This document shows positions 6,789 through 14,184 of a DNA stretch of 20,443 bases, piece by piece. The stretch spans positions 1 to 20,443 of the forward strand of contig DFQW01000135.1 of the NCBI GenBank assembly GCA_002377985.1. The letters run 5' to 3'. Position 1 is the first letter of the stretch. Each line of letters starts with the position of its first letter. The notes under the pieces were generated by a model. That model saw nothing but the letters and a program-made list of their open reading frames with translations, searched no databases and was not told the origin of the DNA. A program made the translations under genes and the position numbers. This DNA is from Halieaceae bacterium UBA3479. Its GTDB lineage: Bacteria; Pseudomonadota; Gammaproteobacteria; Pseudomonadales; Halieaceae.

Positions 6789-9269
6789 ATGAGAGCGTTA
6801 ATCTGGAAGTTCTTGGTGCGAGACTGGCGGGGCGGCGAGCTGAGCATCTTGCTGATGGCACTGGTTTTGGCGGTTTCCGTTGTCGTGGGTATCAGTGGCT
6901 TTGTCTCCCGGTTACAGGGGGCGCTGCTCTCGGAGAGTGCGCGGTTTCTGGCTGCCGACGCGGTGATAGTCAGTCGCACCGAGGTGCCAGAGGAGTGGAT
7001 AGAAGAGGCTGCCAGCGTGGGGCTTCAGGTGTCCGCGTCACTCGGATTTCCATCAATGGCGGTCGCTGACATTGAGCGAATGGCGCTGGTCTCAGTGAAA
7101 GCAGTGTCAGCCGGGTATCCGCTCAAGGGTAATTTACAGTGGTCGGTTGACCCCTACGGTACTGTCCAAAGTGACGGAGCGATTCCCGTGCCCGGCGAGG
7201 TTTGGTTGGCGCCGCGACTGTTTGCGCTGCTGGAGGTGGCTTCCGGAGAGACCATCACGGTCGGAGAGCGGCCGTTGGTCATTGCCGGCGCGGTGCGGGG
7301 GGAACCTGACGCGACGACTGCCGTATTTGGTTTTGGTCCCCGCTTGCTGATGCACGTGGACGATATTCCCTCCACGGGCGTAGTTCAGCCGGGTAGTCGT
7401 GTCGAGTATCGTTTACTCCTTGGAGGGAGTGCTGATGCGCTAGAGATTTTTCTCGAGTGGTTAAAGCCCAAGCTGGGGCAAGGTCAACGCGTCGATTCGG
7501 TGGCGACCTCTCAGCCCAGAATTGGCGATACGTTGGATAGGGCGCAAGGCTTTTTGCTACTCGCAGGGAGTCTTGCTGTCGTGCTGGCGACGGCCGCGAT
7601 TCTGCTGGCAAGTCGACGATTTGGTGAGCGCCATACGCAATATGTTGCGATCTTGAAGAGTTTGGGCGCGCAATCGTATGAGATCAGTCGACTCTACGGC
7701 AGTTGCCTTTTTGTTATTGGCACCGTGTCGACGCTGCTGGGGTGCATCCTTGGTTGGGCGATACAGGGGGGGTTCATCTGGGCTTTGGGTTCTCTGTTGC
7801 CCGCCACTCCGGGGCCGGCAGGCTGGGAGCCTGTTGTTATGGGCGTGGTGACGGCGCTAGTCTGCCTGTTTTTTTTCGCCTGGCCGCCCTTGAGTCGGTT
7901 GGCAGACGCATCGCCGTTGCATGTGTTACGTGCGGAGGTGGATGTTGCGAGAATGCAAAGGGTTCAGGATTTGCTGCTTGGTGGGGCGGCGATCATCGGG
8001 TTGATGTGGTGGTACAGCGGGAGCCTCACGGTAACGTTCTCCGTGTTGGCGGGGCTGCTTCTGGTAACGGTGTTGGGGGTGATAGTTGGCCGCACTTTGC
8101 TGGCGGGCGGTCATTCCATCGGCGGCTTCGCAGGCAGTATCTGGCGGGTTGCGCTCTCGGGATTGCAGCGTCGTCGGCGCTCCAACTCCCTGCAAATGGT
8201 GATTTTTGGTGTCGCGATTATGTTGATGTTGATGCTGACAGTGGTGCGCTCGTCCCTGATCAGCCAGTGGCAGGCGCAGCTCCCGCCAGATGTTCCCAAT
8301 CATTTTCTGCTCAATCTTGCACCCGAAGAGCGCGAGCAGTTGCAGGATTTCTTTACGCAGCGCGCGGTGCAGACGGAACGGCTCTATCCCATGACCCGTG
8401 GCCGCATAATGGAGGTGAACGGTGCGGCGTTACCCCGTTGGGAAGAGGCTGAATCAGAGACGGCACCGCGCCAGCGTGAGGCTAATTTTACCTGGTCAGA
8501 CGTCCAGCCTGCGGGCAACGAACTGATCGCGGGGGAGTGGTGGCCACAGGACGCAGTCGAGCCTTGGGTTTCGGTCGAGGAGGAATTCGCTCGCGACATC
8601 GGCGCTTCATTGGGGGACCAGCTCACTGTCCGTATTGGCGCCGACTCCTTCACCGTGACCGTGAGAAATATCCGACGGGTTGATTGGCAGTCGATGCGCC
8701 CCAATTTTTTTATGGTTTTTCCACGCTCCGTGCTGGCCGCGTATCCCGGTATGTATATGACCAGCTTTCTACTCACTCCCGACCGAAAGAACCTGTTGAA
8801 TGATCTGGTACGTGAGCTTCCTACTGTGACGATCATTGAGCTGGACATGGTCATCGCCGAGACCCGAGCGGTTGTAGATCAGGTGGCCAGGGCTTTGGAG
8901 CTGGTACTGGCGGTGATTCTGTTGGCGGGCGCCCTCGTTTTGGTGGCAGGCGTCCAATCCAGCCTTGATGGCAGGCTAAAGGAGGCGGCGCTACTTAGAG
9001 CACTGGGTGCGCGAAGAGAATTACTGTTAGGGACCCTGTGGATTGAGTTTTTGGTGCTGGGTGGGCTTGCAGGAGGTCTCGCCGGAGTAGGTGCGGAGGC
9101 AGCCACTTACGCGCTGCAAACACGGGTCTTCGATATGGTGTGGACGCCCACGCCGCTGATGTGGTGGCTGGGACCCGTGATTGGTGCGGCGGTGATCGGG
9201 TGTCTGGGTGTGTGGTCATGCCGCCACGTCGTCCGTACACCGCCAGTGGTATTACTACGCGAAGTGTGA
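6789..9269 (+). CDS. ybbP: FtsX-like ABC permease, YbbP family
   Basis: This 826-residue inner-membrane protein is the size of E. coli YbbP (about 800). It has an N-terminal membrane helix at about 17-38, a periplasmic domain to about 250, and a first FtsX core of helices at about 254-276, 302-325 and 346-365 ending in PLSRLADASPLHVLR. Central helices follow at 395-435 and 460-485, then a second periplasmic domain. A last FtsX core spans about 700-815 and ends in VRTPPVVLLREV. The repeated P-x-x-x-L-R ending is typical of duplicated FtsX permeases. The ATG at 6789 was chosen over an in-frame start at 6705 inside ybbA because it gives the family N-terminus MRALIWKFLVRDWRGGEL. The ribosome site is weak, suggesting coupling to ybbA. 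Confidence 0.92.
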   Translation: MRALIWKFLVRDWRGGELSILLMALVLAVSVVVGISGFVSRLQGALLSESARFLAADAVIVSRTEVPEEWIEEAASVGLQVSASLGFPSMAVADIERMALVSVKAVSAGYPLKGNLQWSVDPYGTVQSDGAIPVPGEVWLAPRLFALLEVASGETITVGERPLVIAGAVRGEPDATTAVFGFGPRLLMHVDDIPSTGVVQPGSRVEYRLLLGGSADALEIFLEWLKPKLGQGQRVDSVATSQPRIGDTLDRAQGFLLLAGSLAVVLATAAILLASRRFGERHTQYVAILKSLGAQSYEISRLYGSCLFVIGTVSTLLGCILGWAIQGGFIWALGSLLPATPGPAGWEPVVMGVVTALVCLFFFAWPPLSRLADASPLHVLRAEVDVARMQRVQDLLLGGAAIIGLMWWYSGSLTVTFSVLAGLLLVTVLGVIVGRTLLAGGHSIGGFAGSIWRVALSGLQRRRRSNSLQMVIFGVAIMLMLMLTVVRSSLISQWQAQLPPDVPNHFLLNLAPEEREQLQDFFTQRAVQTERLYPMTRGRIMEVNGAALPRWEEAESETAPRQREANFTWSDVQPAGNELIAGEWWPQDAVEPWVSVEEEFARDIGASLGDQLTVRIGADSFTVTVRNIRRVDWQSMRPNFFMVFPRSVLAAYPGMYMTSFLLTPDRKNLLNDLVRELPTVTIIELDMVIAETRAVVDQVARALELVLAVILLAGALVLVAGVQSSLDGRLKEAALLRALGARRELLLGTLWIEFLVLGGLAGGLAGVGAEAATYALQTRVFDMVWTPTPLMWWLGPVIGAAVIGCLGVWSCRHVVRTPPVVLLREV

Positions 9270-9307
9270 TTGCCGAAATCGCGCTAACCGTGTTCCCACT
9301 GCCGCCA

Positions 9308-10288
9308 TTAGCCCAGCAGGTGAGAGACGGCGTCTCGTTCTTCGGCGAGCTCTGTGGCGGTTGCGTCCATTTTTTGTCGGCTGAACTCGGCTATTTCCAA
9401 GCCCTCTACAATTTCCCATTGCCCGTTCACGCAGCGACAGGGGAAGGAGTAAATGAGTCCGGGTTCTATGTCATAAGAACCATCAGCGAGAACAGCCATC
9501 GAGACCCAGTCATCTGAAGGCGTGCCAAGCGCCCAACTTCGCATGTGGTCGACGGCGGCATTGGCAGCCGATGCCGCCGAGGAGGCACCGCGAGCTGCAA
9601 TGATTGCTGCTCCGCGCTGCTGTACCGTTGGAATGAACTCCGTCTGATACCAATCCATGTCAATGTGAGACATCGCAGAATTACCGCCTACCAGTGCGTG
9701 GTGCAGGTCGGGATATTGGGTTGCTGAGTGGTTGCCCCAGATGATCATTTGCCGGATGTCGTTGACGGTAGTGCCGGTGCGTTGCGCCAGCTGCGTCACG
9801 GCGCGATTGTGGTCGAGTCGCGTCATGGCGGTGAACTGACGTGGATCAATATCAGGCGCATTACGCAGTGTGATAAGCGCGTTGGTATTGGCTGGGTTGC
9901 CCACGACCAGCACCTTGATGTTCCTGCTGGCAACCGCGTTGATCGCCTTACCCTGAACGCCGAATATGGCGGCATTGGCTTCGAGCAGGTCTTTCCGCTC
10001 CATGCCGGGGCCTCTGGGGCGTGCTCCCACCAATAGGGCAAAGTCGCAATCCTTAAATGCCACCTCGGGGTCGTCAGTACAAATTACAGCGTTCAGCAGC
10101 GGAAACGCACAGTCGTCCAGTTCCATTTTGACGCCCTGCAGCGCCTCCATGGCGGGCGTAATATCCAGTAACTGTAGAATCACCGGTTGGTCGTGACCGA
10201 GCATCGATCCGGATGCGATCCGGAACAGGAGTGCGTACCCAATTTGTCCGGCAGCTCCAGTCACTGTGACGCGAACAGGTGATTTCAT
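9308..10288 (-). CDS. mdh: Malate dehydrogenase (NAD-dependent, 326-residue type)
   Basis: The enzyme oxidises malate to oxaloacetate in the citric acid cycle in the cytoplasm. The NAD-binding loop is GAAGQIG (11-17), with Asp42 at the end of the second strand, where it would bind the adenosine ribose and favour NAD. Substrate arginines are Arg92 and Arg98 in [11 protein letters not shown] and Arg162 in RLDHNRA. The catalytic pair is Asp159 and His187 ([11 protein letters not shown]). The arginine at 92 in the mobile loop marks malate rather than lactate specificity. Length matches the 326-residue group rather than the 312-residue E. coli enzyme. AGAGG lies about eleven bases before the ATG. 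It converges on ybbP with 38 bases between stops and no hairpin that I can see. Divergent from ttcA. Confidence 0.96.
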   Translation of the reverse strand: MKSPVRVTVTGAAGQIGYALLFRIASGSMLGHDQPVILQLLDITPAMEALQGVKMELDDCAFPLLNAVICTDDPEVAFKDCDFALLVGARPRGPGMERKDLLEANAAIFGVQGKAINAVASRNIKVLVVGNPANTNALITLRNAPDIDPRQFTAMTRLDHNRAVTQLAQRTGTTVNDIRQMIIWGNHSATQYPDLHHALVGGNSAMSHIDMDWYQTEFIPTVQQRGAAIIAARGASSAASAANAAVDHMRSWALGTPSDDWVSMAVLADGSYDIEPGLIYSFPCRCVNGQWEIVEGLEIAEFSRQKMDATATELAEERDAVSHLLG

Positions 10289-10399
10289 CGGCTGGTACCT
10301 CTGCGTTGAGATGAATGGTTTAAGGAAGCGGATCGAATTGTCAGTGCAGTGCCTAAAAAAGACAAGTGTTGGGGCCGGGTTGGGCCTGACCAGGAACGC

Positions 10400-10440
10400 G
10401 CCGGCTTACGCTCCGGCCTGCAGGGCGATCGCAGGCTTTT
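10400..10440 (+). promoter_or_regulatory. Overlapping hairpins in the ttcA leader, possible attenuator
   Basis: GCCGG (10400-10404) pairs with CCGGC (10413-10417), and GCCTGC (10416-10421) pairs with GCAGGC (10431-10436), which is followed by TTTT. The two stems share bases 10416-10417 and so cannot both form fully. The second has terminator shape, but its T run is only four bases and its loop is nine. No leader peptide is obvious. If the ttcA transcript starts further upstream this could tune expression; otherwise it is chance. Confidence 0.25.
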
Positions 10441-10485
10441 GCGTGTCGACCCGGTGTCTCCTATTATCGCGTGCAGCAAAATAGA

Positions 10486-10491
10486 GGGGAG
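10486..10491 (+). promoter_or_regulatory. Ribosome binding site that decides the ttcA start
   Basis: GGGGAG stands six bases before GTG at 10498. An in-frame GTG at 10471 lies upstream of this site and has none of its own, so translation most likely begins at 10498. Confidence 0.75.
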
Positions 10492-10497
10492 TCAACG

Positions 10498-11373
10498 GTG
10501 ACTGTAGTTGAGAGGAGTCATGACGCGGTGAGGCAAATAGATCCGCGCAAGGGTAGGCTTGAGTTCAACAAGCTGAGAAAGCGGTTGCGCCGCCAAGTGG
10601 GGAAGGCGATCGCTGACTTTGGTCTGATTGAGTCAGGTGATCGGGTCATGGTGTGCATCTCTGGAGGGAAGGACTCCCACGCCATGCTGGAGATTCTCAT
10701 GGCATTGCGCGACAGCGCGCCGATTGATTTTGAGATCGTTGCGGTCACCCTTGACCAGAAGCAGCCCGGCTACCCCGAGGACGTGCTGCCGCGCTATTTG
10801 GAAACCTTGCGTATCCCTTTTTATATCCTCGAGCGAGATACCTACAGCGTAGTGCGATCGGTAATTCCCGAGGGCAAGACCACCTGCGGCCTGTGCTCTC
10901 GCTTGCGTCGCGGAACGCTCTACGGTTTTGCGGATCAAATTGGCGCCAGCAAGATTGCGCTCGGGCATCATCGGGATGACATCGTCGAGACCTTGTTCCT
11001 GAATCTATTCTTTGGCGGAAAACTGAAGGCAATGCCGGCGAAGCTAAAAAGCGACGACGGGCGACACGTTGTGATTCGGCCGCTGGCTTACTGCAAGGAG
11101 TCGGACCTTGCCCGATATGCCAGTGAAATGCAGTTTCCCATTATCCCCTGCAACCTCTGCGGCACTCAGGAGAACCTGCAGCGACAGGAGATCAAGAAAA
11201 TGCTCATCGATTGGGAGAGAAGTTACCCAGGCCGTACAGAGACTATCTTTCGGGCGCTGGGTAATGTTGCTCCCTCGCACTTGATGGATCGAGCACTGTT
11301 TGACTTCGATGGGCTCTCGGTCGAAGTAGACTCCAGTTTAGGTCTGCCGGATATTCGGGTCGTTAACTTGTAA
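10498..11373 (+). CDS. ttcA: TtcA, tRNA 2-thiocytidine(32) synthetase
   Basis: TtcA adenylates and then thiolates cytidine 32 in certain tRNAs, using a [4Fe-4S] cluster and sulfur from a cysteine desulfurase. The 291-residue protein has the PP-loop SGGKDS (55-60) for ATP, CGLC (Cys130, Cys133) and CNLC (Cys218, Cys221). In E. coli the cluster is held by the two cysteines of the first pair and the first of the second pair, all present here. [13 protein letters not shown] and GTQENLQRQ are further family motifs. GTG at 10498 is taken as the start because of a strong GGGGAG six bases upstream. The stop overlaps the ccmA ATG by one base (TAATG), so ttcA heads the cytochrome c maturation operon here. 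Confidence 0.95.
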   Translation: MTVVERSHDAVRQIDPRKGRLEFNKLRKRLRRQVGKAIADFGLIESGDRVMVCISGGKDSHAMLEILMALRDSAPIDFEIVAVTLDQKQPGYPEDVLPRYLETLRIPFYILERDTYSVVRSVIPEGKTTCGLCSRLRRGTLYGFADQIGASKIALGHHRDDIVETLFLNLFFGGKLKAMPAKLKSDDGRHVVIRPLAYCKESDLARYASEMQFPIIPCNLCGTQENLQRQEIKKMLIDWERSYPGRTETIFRALGNVAPSHLMDRALFDFDGLSVEVDSSLGLPDIRVVNL

Positions 11374-11969
11374 TGAGTCTGCTCATTGCCACAGAGGTTG
11401 CCATCGAGAGAGGAGACCGCCCGCTATTGCGCGGCGTGTCGCTTTGCGTCGAATCCGGGGAGTTGTGGCAGCTTGTCGGGCCCAATGGTGTGGGCAAGAG
11501 CAGTTTGATGCGGGCGCTGGCAGGATTAGCGCGGCTGGGGGTGGAGGGTGCTATTCGTCGTCAGGCAGCCGCTCTGTTCATTGGTCACAGCAGTGCGCTA
11601 AAGCGTGCTTTAACTCCGCTCGATAATCTGCGCTTGCACCCCGCCTGTGACATGCCGGTCGACGATCAGCAGATCGCGCGGGCCTTGAGATCCGTGAGTC
11701 TTGCCGGCTATGAATCAGTGCCGGTTGGCGCGCTGTCGGCGGGTCAGCAGCGGCGAGTGGCTCTGGCGAGACTGCTCATTACTCGAGCCCGGCTGTGGTT
11801 TTTGGATGAGCCCTTTACGGCACTGGATACCGCCGGGTGCGAGTGGCTCGAGCAACAAATTACCGGGCACGTAGCCTCGGGTGGTGCGGTTGTGTTTACC
11901 AGCCACCAACAAAGTCGATTCGGTGCAAGACAGCACGATCTGGATCTCGCGCGCTATGTCAGCCTCTGA
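11373..11969 (+). CDS. ccmA: CcmA, haem exporter / cytochrome c maturation ATPase
   Basis: The 198-residue ATPase has Walker A GPNGVGKSS (36-44), signature LSAGQQRR (121-128), Walker B LWFLDEP (141-147) and a switch His in TSHQQ. Short length and the alanine in the signature are typical of CcmA. With CcmB it forms a complex that uses ATP to release haem-loaded CcmE from CcmC. No clear ribosome site precedes the ATG, which overlaps the ttcA stop; translation by termination and restart is likely. Its end overlaps ccmB by 14 bases. Confidence 0.95.
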   Translation: MSLLIATEVAIERGDRPLLRGVSLCVESGELWQLVGPNGVGKSSLMRALAGLARLGVEGAIRRQAAALFIGHSSALKRALTPLDNLRLHPACDMPVDDQQIARALRSVSLAGYESVPVGALSAGQQRRVALARLLITRARLWFLDEPFTALDTAGCEWLEQQITGHVASGGAVVFTSHQQSRFGARQHDLDLARYVSL

Positions 11970-12660
11970 TCAGCCGTCGCTTTCGCTGGGGGCGTCCTTT
12001 TTCAGGCAGTTTCTGCGGCACGGCAAGGCCCTCGCGGCCAGCCCCGCCGACCTGTTAAATCCACTGCTGTTTTTTTTCATGGTTGTTACGCTGTTCCCGC
12101 TGGGCTTAGGGCCTGATCCGGAGCGTCTGTCGCAAATGGCGCCCGGGATTCTATGGGTGGTCGCGCTGCTGGCCAGTTTGATGGTCAGTGGCAAGTTGTT
12201 CGCTTCTGATTTTGAGGATGGTAGCCTTGAGCAGCTATGCCTTGCGCAGCATCCGCTGGCAATTCTGGCGCTTGCTGAAGTACTGGCGCACTGGTTGGGC
12301 ACCGGGTTTCTACTGGCATTGGTGTCGCCGGTTTTTGCGCTGATGGTAGGACTGCCAATCCAGGCGTTGCCGGTGCTGGTTATTAGCCTCTTGCTGGGTT
12401 CCTTGTGTTTAACCCTGATTGGTGCGGTGGGTAGCGCGCTGACCGTTAGCATTCGGCGTGGCGGGTTGCTGCTTTCACTCATCATTATTCCTCTCCATGT
12501 ACCCGTGCTGATATTCGGCAGTACGGCGGTTGTGGAGGCGACCCGGGATGGCAATGCAGTGAGTTGGTTGGCGCTACTTGCGGCGCTGGTGCTGGCCTCA
12601 CTGGCGTTGGCGCCGCTGGCTATAGGCGCCGCGTTGCGTATCTCGTTGGACAATGGCTAA
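11956..12660 (+). CDS. ccmB: CcmB, haem exporter membrane subunit
   Basis: The 234-residue protein has about six membrane helices, beginning near residue 40 (NPLLFFFMVVTLFPLGLG), and the family segments SGKLFASDFEDGSLEQL and HVPVLIFGS. CcmB pairs with CcmA in the inner membrane. The ATG at 11956 was chosen rather than an in-frame ATG at 11881 because it gives a normal CcmB N-terminus and a 14-base overlap with ccmA; the longer form would run 89 bases into ccmA. A gap of 80 bases follows, the only real break in the cluster. Confidence 0.94.
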   Translation: MSASDQPSLSLGASFFRQFLRHGKALAASPADLLNPLLFFFMVVTLFPLGLGPDPERLSQMAPGILWVVALLASLMVSGKLFASDFEDGSLEQLCLAQHPLAILALAEVLAHWLGTGFLLALVSPVFALMVGLPIQALPVLVISLLLGSLCLTLIGAVGSALTVSIRRGGLLLSLIIIPLHVPVLIFGSTAVVEATRDGNAVSWLALLAALVLASLALAPLAIGAALRISLDNG

Positions 12661-12728
12661 CCGCAACACATCGGTGAGGTCACCGAGTATGGCCAAGGGA
12701 TACTGGGTCAACAGGGCAGGTTAGGCGC

Positions 12729-12734
12729 TATACT
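12729..12734 (+). promoter_or_regulatory. Candidate -10 element just before ccmC
   Basis: TATACT matches five of six positions of the sigma-70 -10 consensus and ends six bases before the ccmC ATG. Transcription from it would begin at or next to the start codon, giving a leaderless message. The -35 region (GGTCAA area) is poor. No Shine-Dalgarno sequence is seen before ccmC, which fits this reading but does not prove it. Confidence 0.3.
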
Positions 12735-12740
12735 TGTCGT

Positions 12741-13478
12741 ATGTGGTCTTTCATTCACAAGCTGGGCTCTCCGCCCTGGTTTTTCCGGTTTGGCGGAAGC
12801 TTGGTGCGTTGGCTACTACCGCTGACCCTGATCTTGCTGCTTGTGGGTGCCTTTTGGGGGTTATTGGTCGCGCCGCCCGACTTTCGGCAGGGTAATTCCT
12901 ATCGCATCATCTATATCCACGTTCCAGCCGCAGTAGTGGCTTTGGCCGGCTATTACGTGATGGCGCTGGCAGGCGCCATCAGCTTGATATGGCGAATCAA
13001 GATGGCGGACATCGCAATGAAAGCAGCGGCCCCGGTGGGCGCGGTGTTGACGGGTATTGCGCTGGTAACGGGTGCCATTTGGGGAAAGCCAACCTGGGGC
13101 ACCTGGTGGGTGTGGGATGCGCGCATTACGTCGATGCTGATCCTGTTCTTTCTATACCTTGGGGTGGTCGCGCTGTTTGAGGCCTATGAGAACAAAGCGG
13201 CGGCGGCCAAGGCTTGTGCCGTGTTGAGTCTTGTGGGCACGGTCAATATACCGATCATCTACAAGTCAGTAGACTGGTGGTACTCCCTGCACCAGCCGGC
13301 ATCCATTAAGTTTACGGGTGAGTCAGCGATCGACGCGAGCATGCTCTACCCGCTGCTGCTTATGATTGTTGCTTTTTACGGGTTGTTTGCCGTGACTGTG
13401 GTCATGAACATGCGCGCCGAGTTGATTTGGCACCATAGGCAGTCTGCATGGGTAAGGCAGTGGGCAGGACTTGACTGA
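12741..13478 (+). CDS. ccmC: CcmC, haem-handling protein of cytochrome c maturation
   Basis: The 245-residue inner-membrane protein has six helices and the tryptophan-rich haem motif WGKPTWGTWWVWD (114-126). The two axial histidines are His60 in IIYIHVPAA and His184 in YSLHQPAS. CcmC binds haem at the periplasmic face and attaches it to the histidine of CcmE. The N-terminus MWSFIHKLGSPP matches the family, so the ATG at 12741 is right even though no ribosome site is visible. It is the first gene after the 80-base gap and its TGA overlaps the ccmD ATG by one base. Confidence 0.97.
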   Translation: MWSFIHKLGSPPWFFRFGGSLVRWLLPLTLILLLVGAFWGLLVAPPDFRQGNSYRIIYIHVPAAVVALAGYYVMALAGAISLIWRIKMADIAMKAAAPVGAVLTGIALVTGAIWGKPTWGTWWVWDARITSMLILFFLYLGVVALFEAYENKAAAAKACAVLSLVGTVNIPIIYKSVDWWYSLHQPASIKFTGESAIDASMLYPLLLMIVAFYGLFAVTVVMNMRAELIWHHRQSAWVRQWAGLD

Positions 13479-13732
13479 TGTATTTTGACTCCATAGCGGC
13501 GGTCATCGACATGAATGGTCACGGCCTATATGTGTGGCTGGCCTATGCGATCACGGTGACGCTACTGTTTTGGTTGCTTTGGGCGCCTCTGCGCCAGCTG
13601 CGGGTGCGCAGGCTGTGGGTGATAGCAGAGGGACATCGACGTGCCGTATCCGATGAGCCGCAATCCGAATCAGCACACCAGCGTGACGAGGCAGATAAGA
13701 CCTTTTCAGATTCGTCGGAGACCCAGGGCTGA
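13478..13732 (+). CDS. ccmD: CcmD, small membrane protein of cytochrome c maturation
   Basis: The 84-residue protein has one membrane helix at about 17-36 after the family stretch MNGHGLYVWLAYAIT, then a basic segment and a long polar, acidic tail. CcmD helps release haem-loaded CcmE from CcmABC. E. coli CcmD is about 69 residues; the extra length here is the disordered C-terminal tail. AGGA lies nine bases before the ATG. The gene overlaps ccmC and ccmE by one base at each end. Confidence 0.92.
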   Translation: MYFDSIAAVIDMNGHGLYVWLAYAITVTLLFWLLWAPLRQLRVRRLWVIAEGHRRAVSDEPQSESAHQRDEADKTFSDSSETQG

Positions 13733-14184
13733 TGCATCCCCGTCGCAAGCAAAGATTGGTTTGGGTGAGCCTCATTGTGGTGCTCTCAAGCGCAGCCATT
13801 GGTCTGACTGCTTTTGCGCTCAGAGACAACATCAATTTGTTTTATCCCCCCGCTGATGTTGTGGCTGGGAAGGCGCCCAGCGACCGGAACATCCGCTTGG
13901 GAGGCATGGTCGTCGAGGGCAGTATTGAGCGCAGTGACACGAATCTGACCACGCAATTTGTGGTGACCGATTACGAGGGGTCTGTAGCGGTCCGCTACAC
14001 CGGGATACTGCCCGACCTGTTTGCGGAGGGGCAAGGGGTGGTTGCGGAGGGGCGTCTGGACGGGGAAGGCGTGCTGGTTGCTACCCAAGTGCTGGCGAAG
14101 CACGATGAGAACTATATGCCACCTGAGGTCGCTGCTGCCCTTGAGGGTAAGAGCAAGGCGTCTGTTGCCCCGGTGTCGCCGTGA
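13732..14184 (+). CDS. ccmE: CcmE, periplasmic haem chaperone
   Basis: The 150-residue protein has an N-terminal membrane anchor (about 9-30) and a periplasmic beta-barrel domain. The haem-binding motif HDENYMPPE carries His124, which forms the covalent bond to haem, and Tyr128, an axial ligand in the family. A flexible tail follows. CcmE takes haem from CcmC and delivers it to CcmF. AGGG precedes the ATG by six bases. Its TGA overlaps the ccmF GTG start by four bases (GTGA). Confidence 0.97.
   Translation: MHPRRKQRLVWVSLIVVLSSAAIGLTAFALRDNINLFYPPADVVAGKAPSDRNIRLGGMVVEGSIERSDTNLTTQFVVTDYEGSVAVRYTGILPDLFAEGQGVVAEGRLDGEGVLVATQVLAKHDENYMPPEVAAALEGKSKASVAPVSP

Noticed and set aside
7703..8452. 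Plus-strand frame of 249 codons inside ybbP
   Set aside because: The ybbP frame has clear FtsX-type helices throughout; the other frame is rich in Cys, Gly and Arg and looks like a shadow.
10606..10612. GCGATCGC-like octamers near 10424 and 10606 as a repeated DNA motif
   Set aside because: Only isolated copies occur, one in the ttcA leader and a near match within ttcA; too few to call a repeat family in this window.
11881..11955. Longer ccmB start
   Set aside because: It would add 25 residues that belong to the ccmA coding region in another frame and do not look like a CcmB N-terminus.
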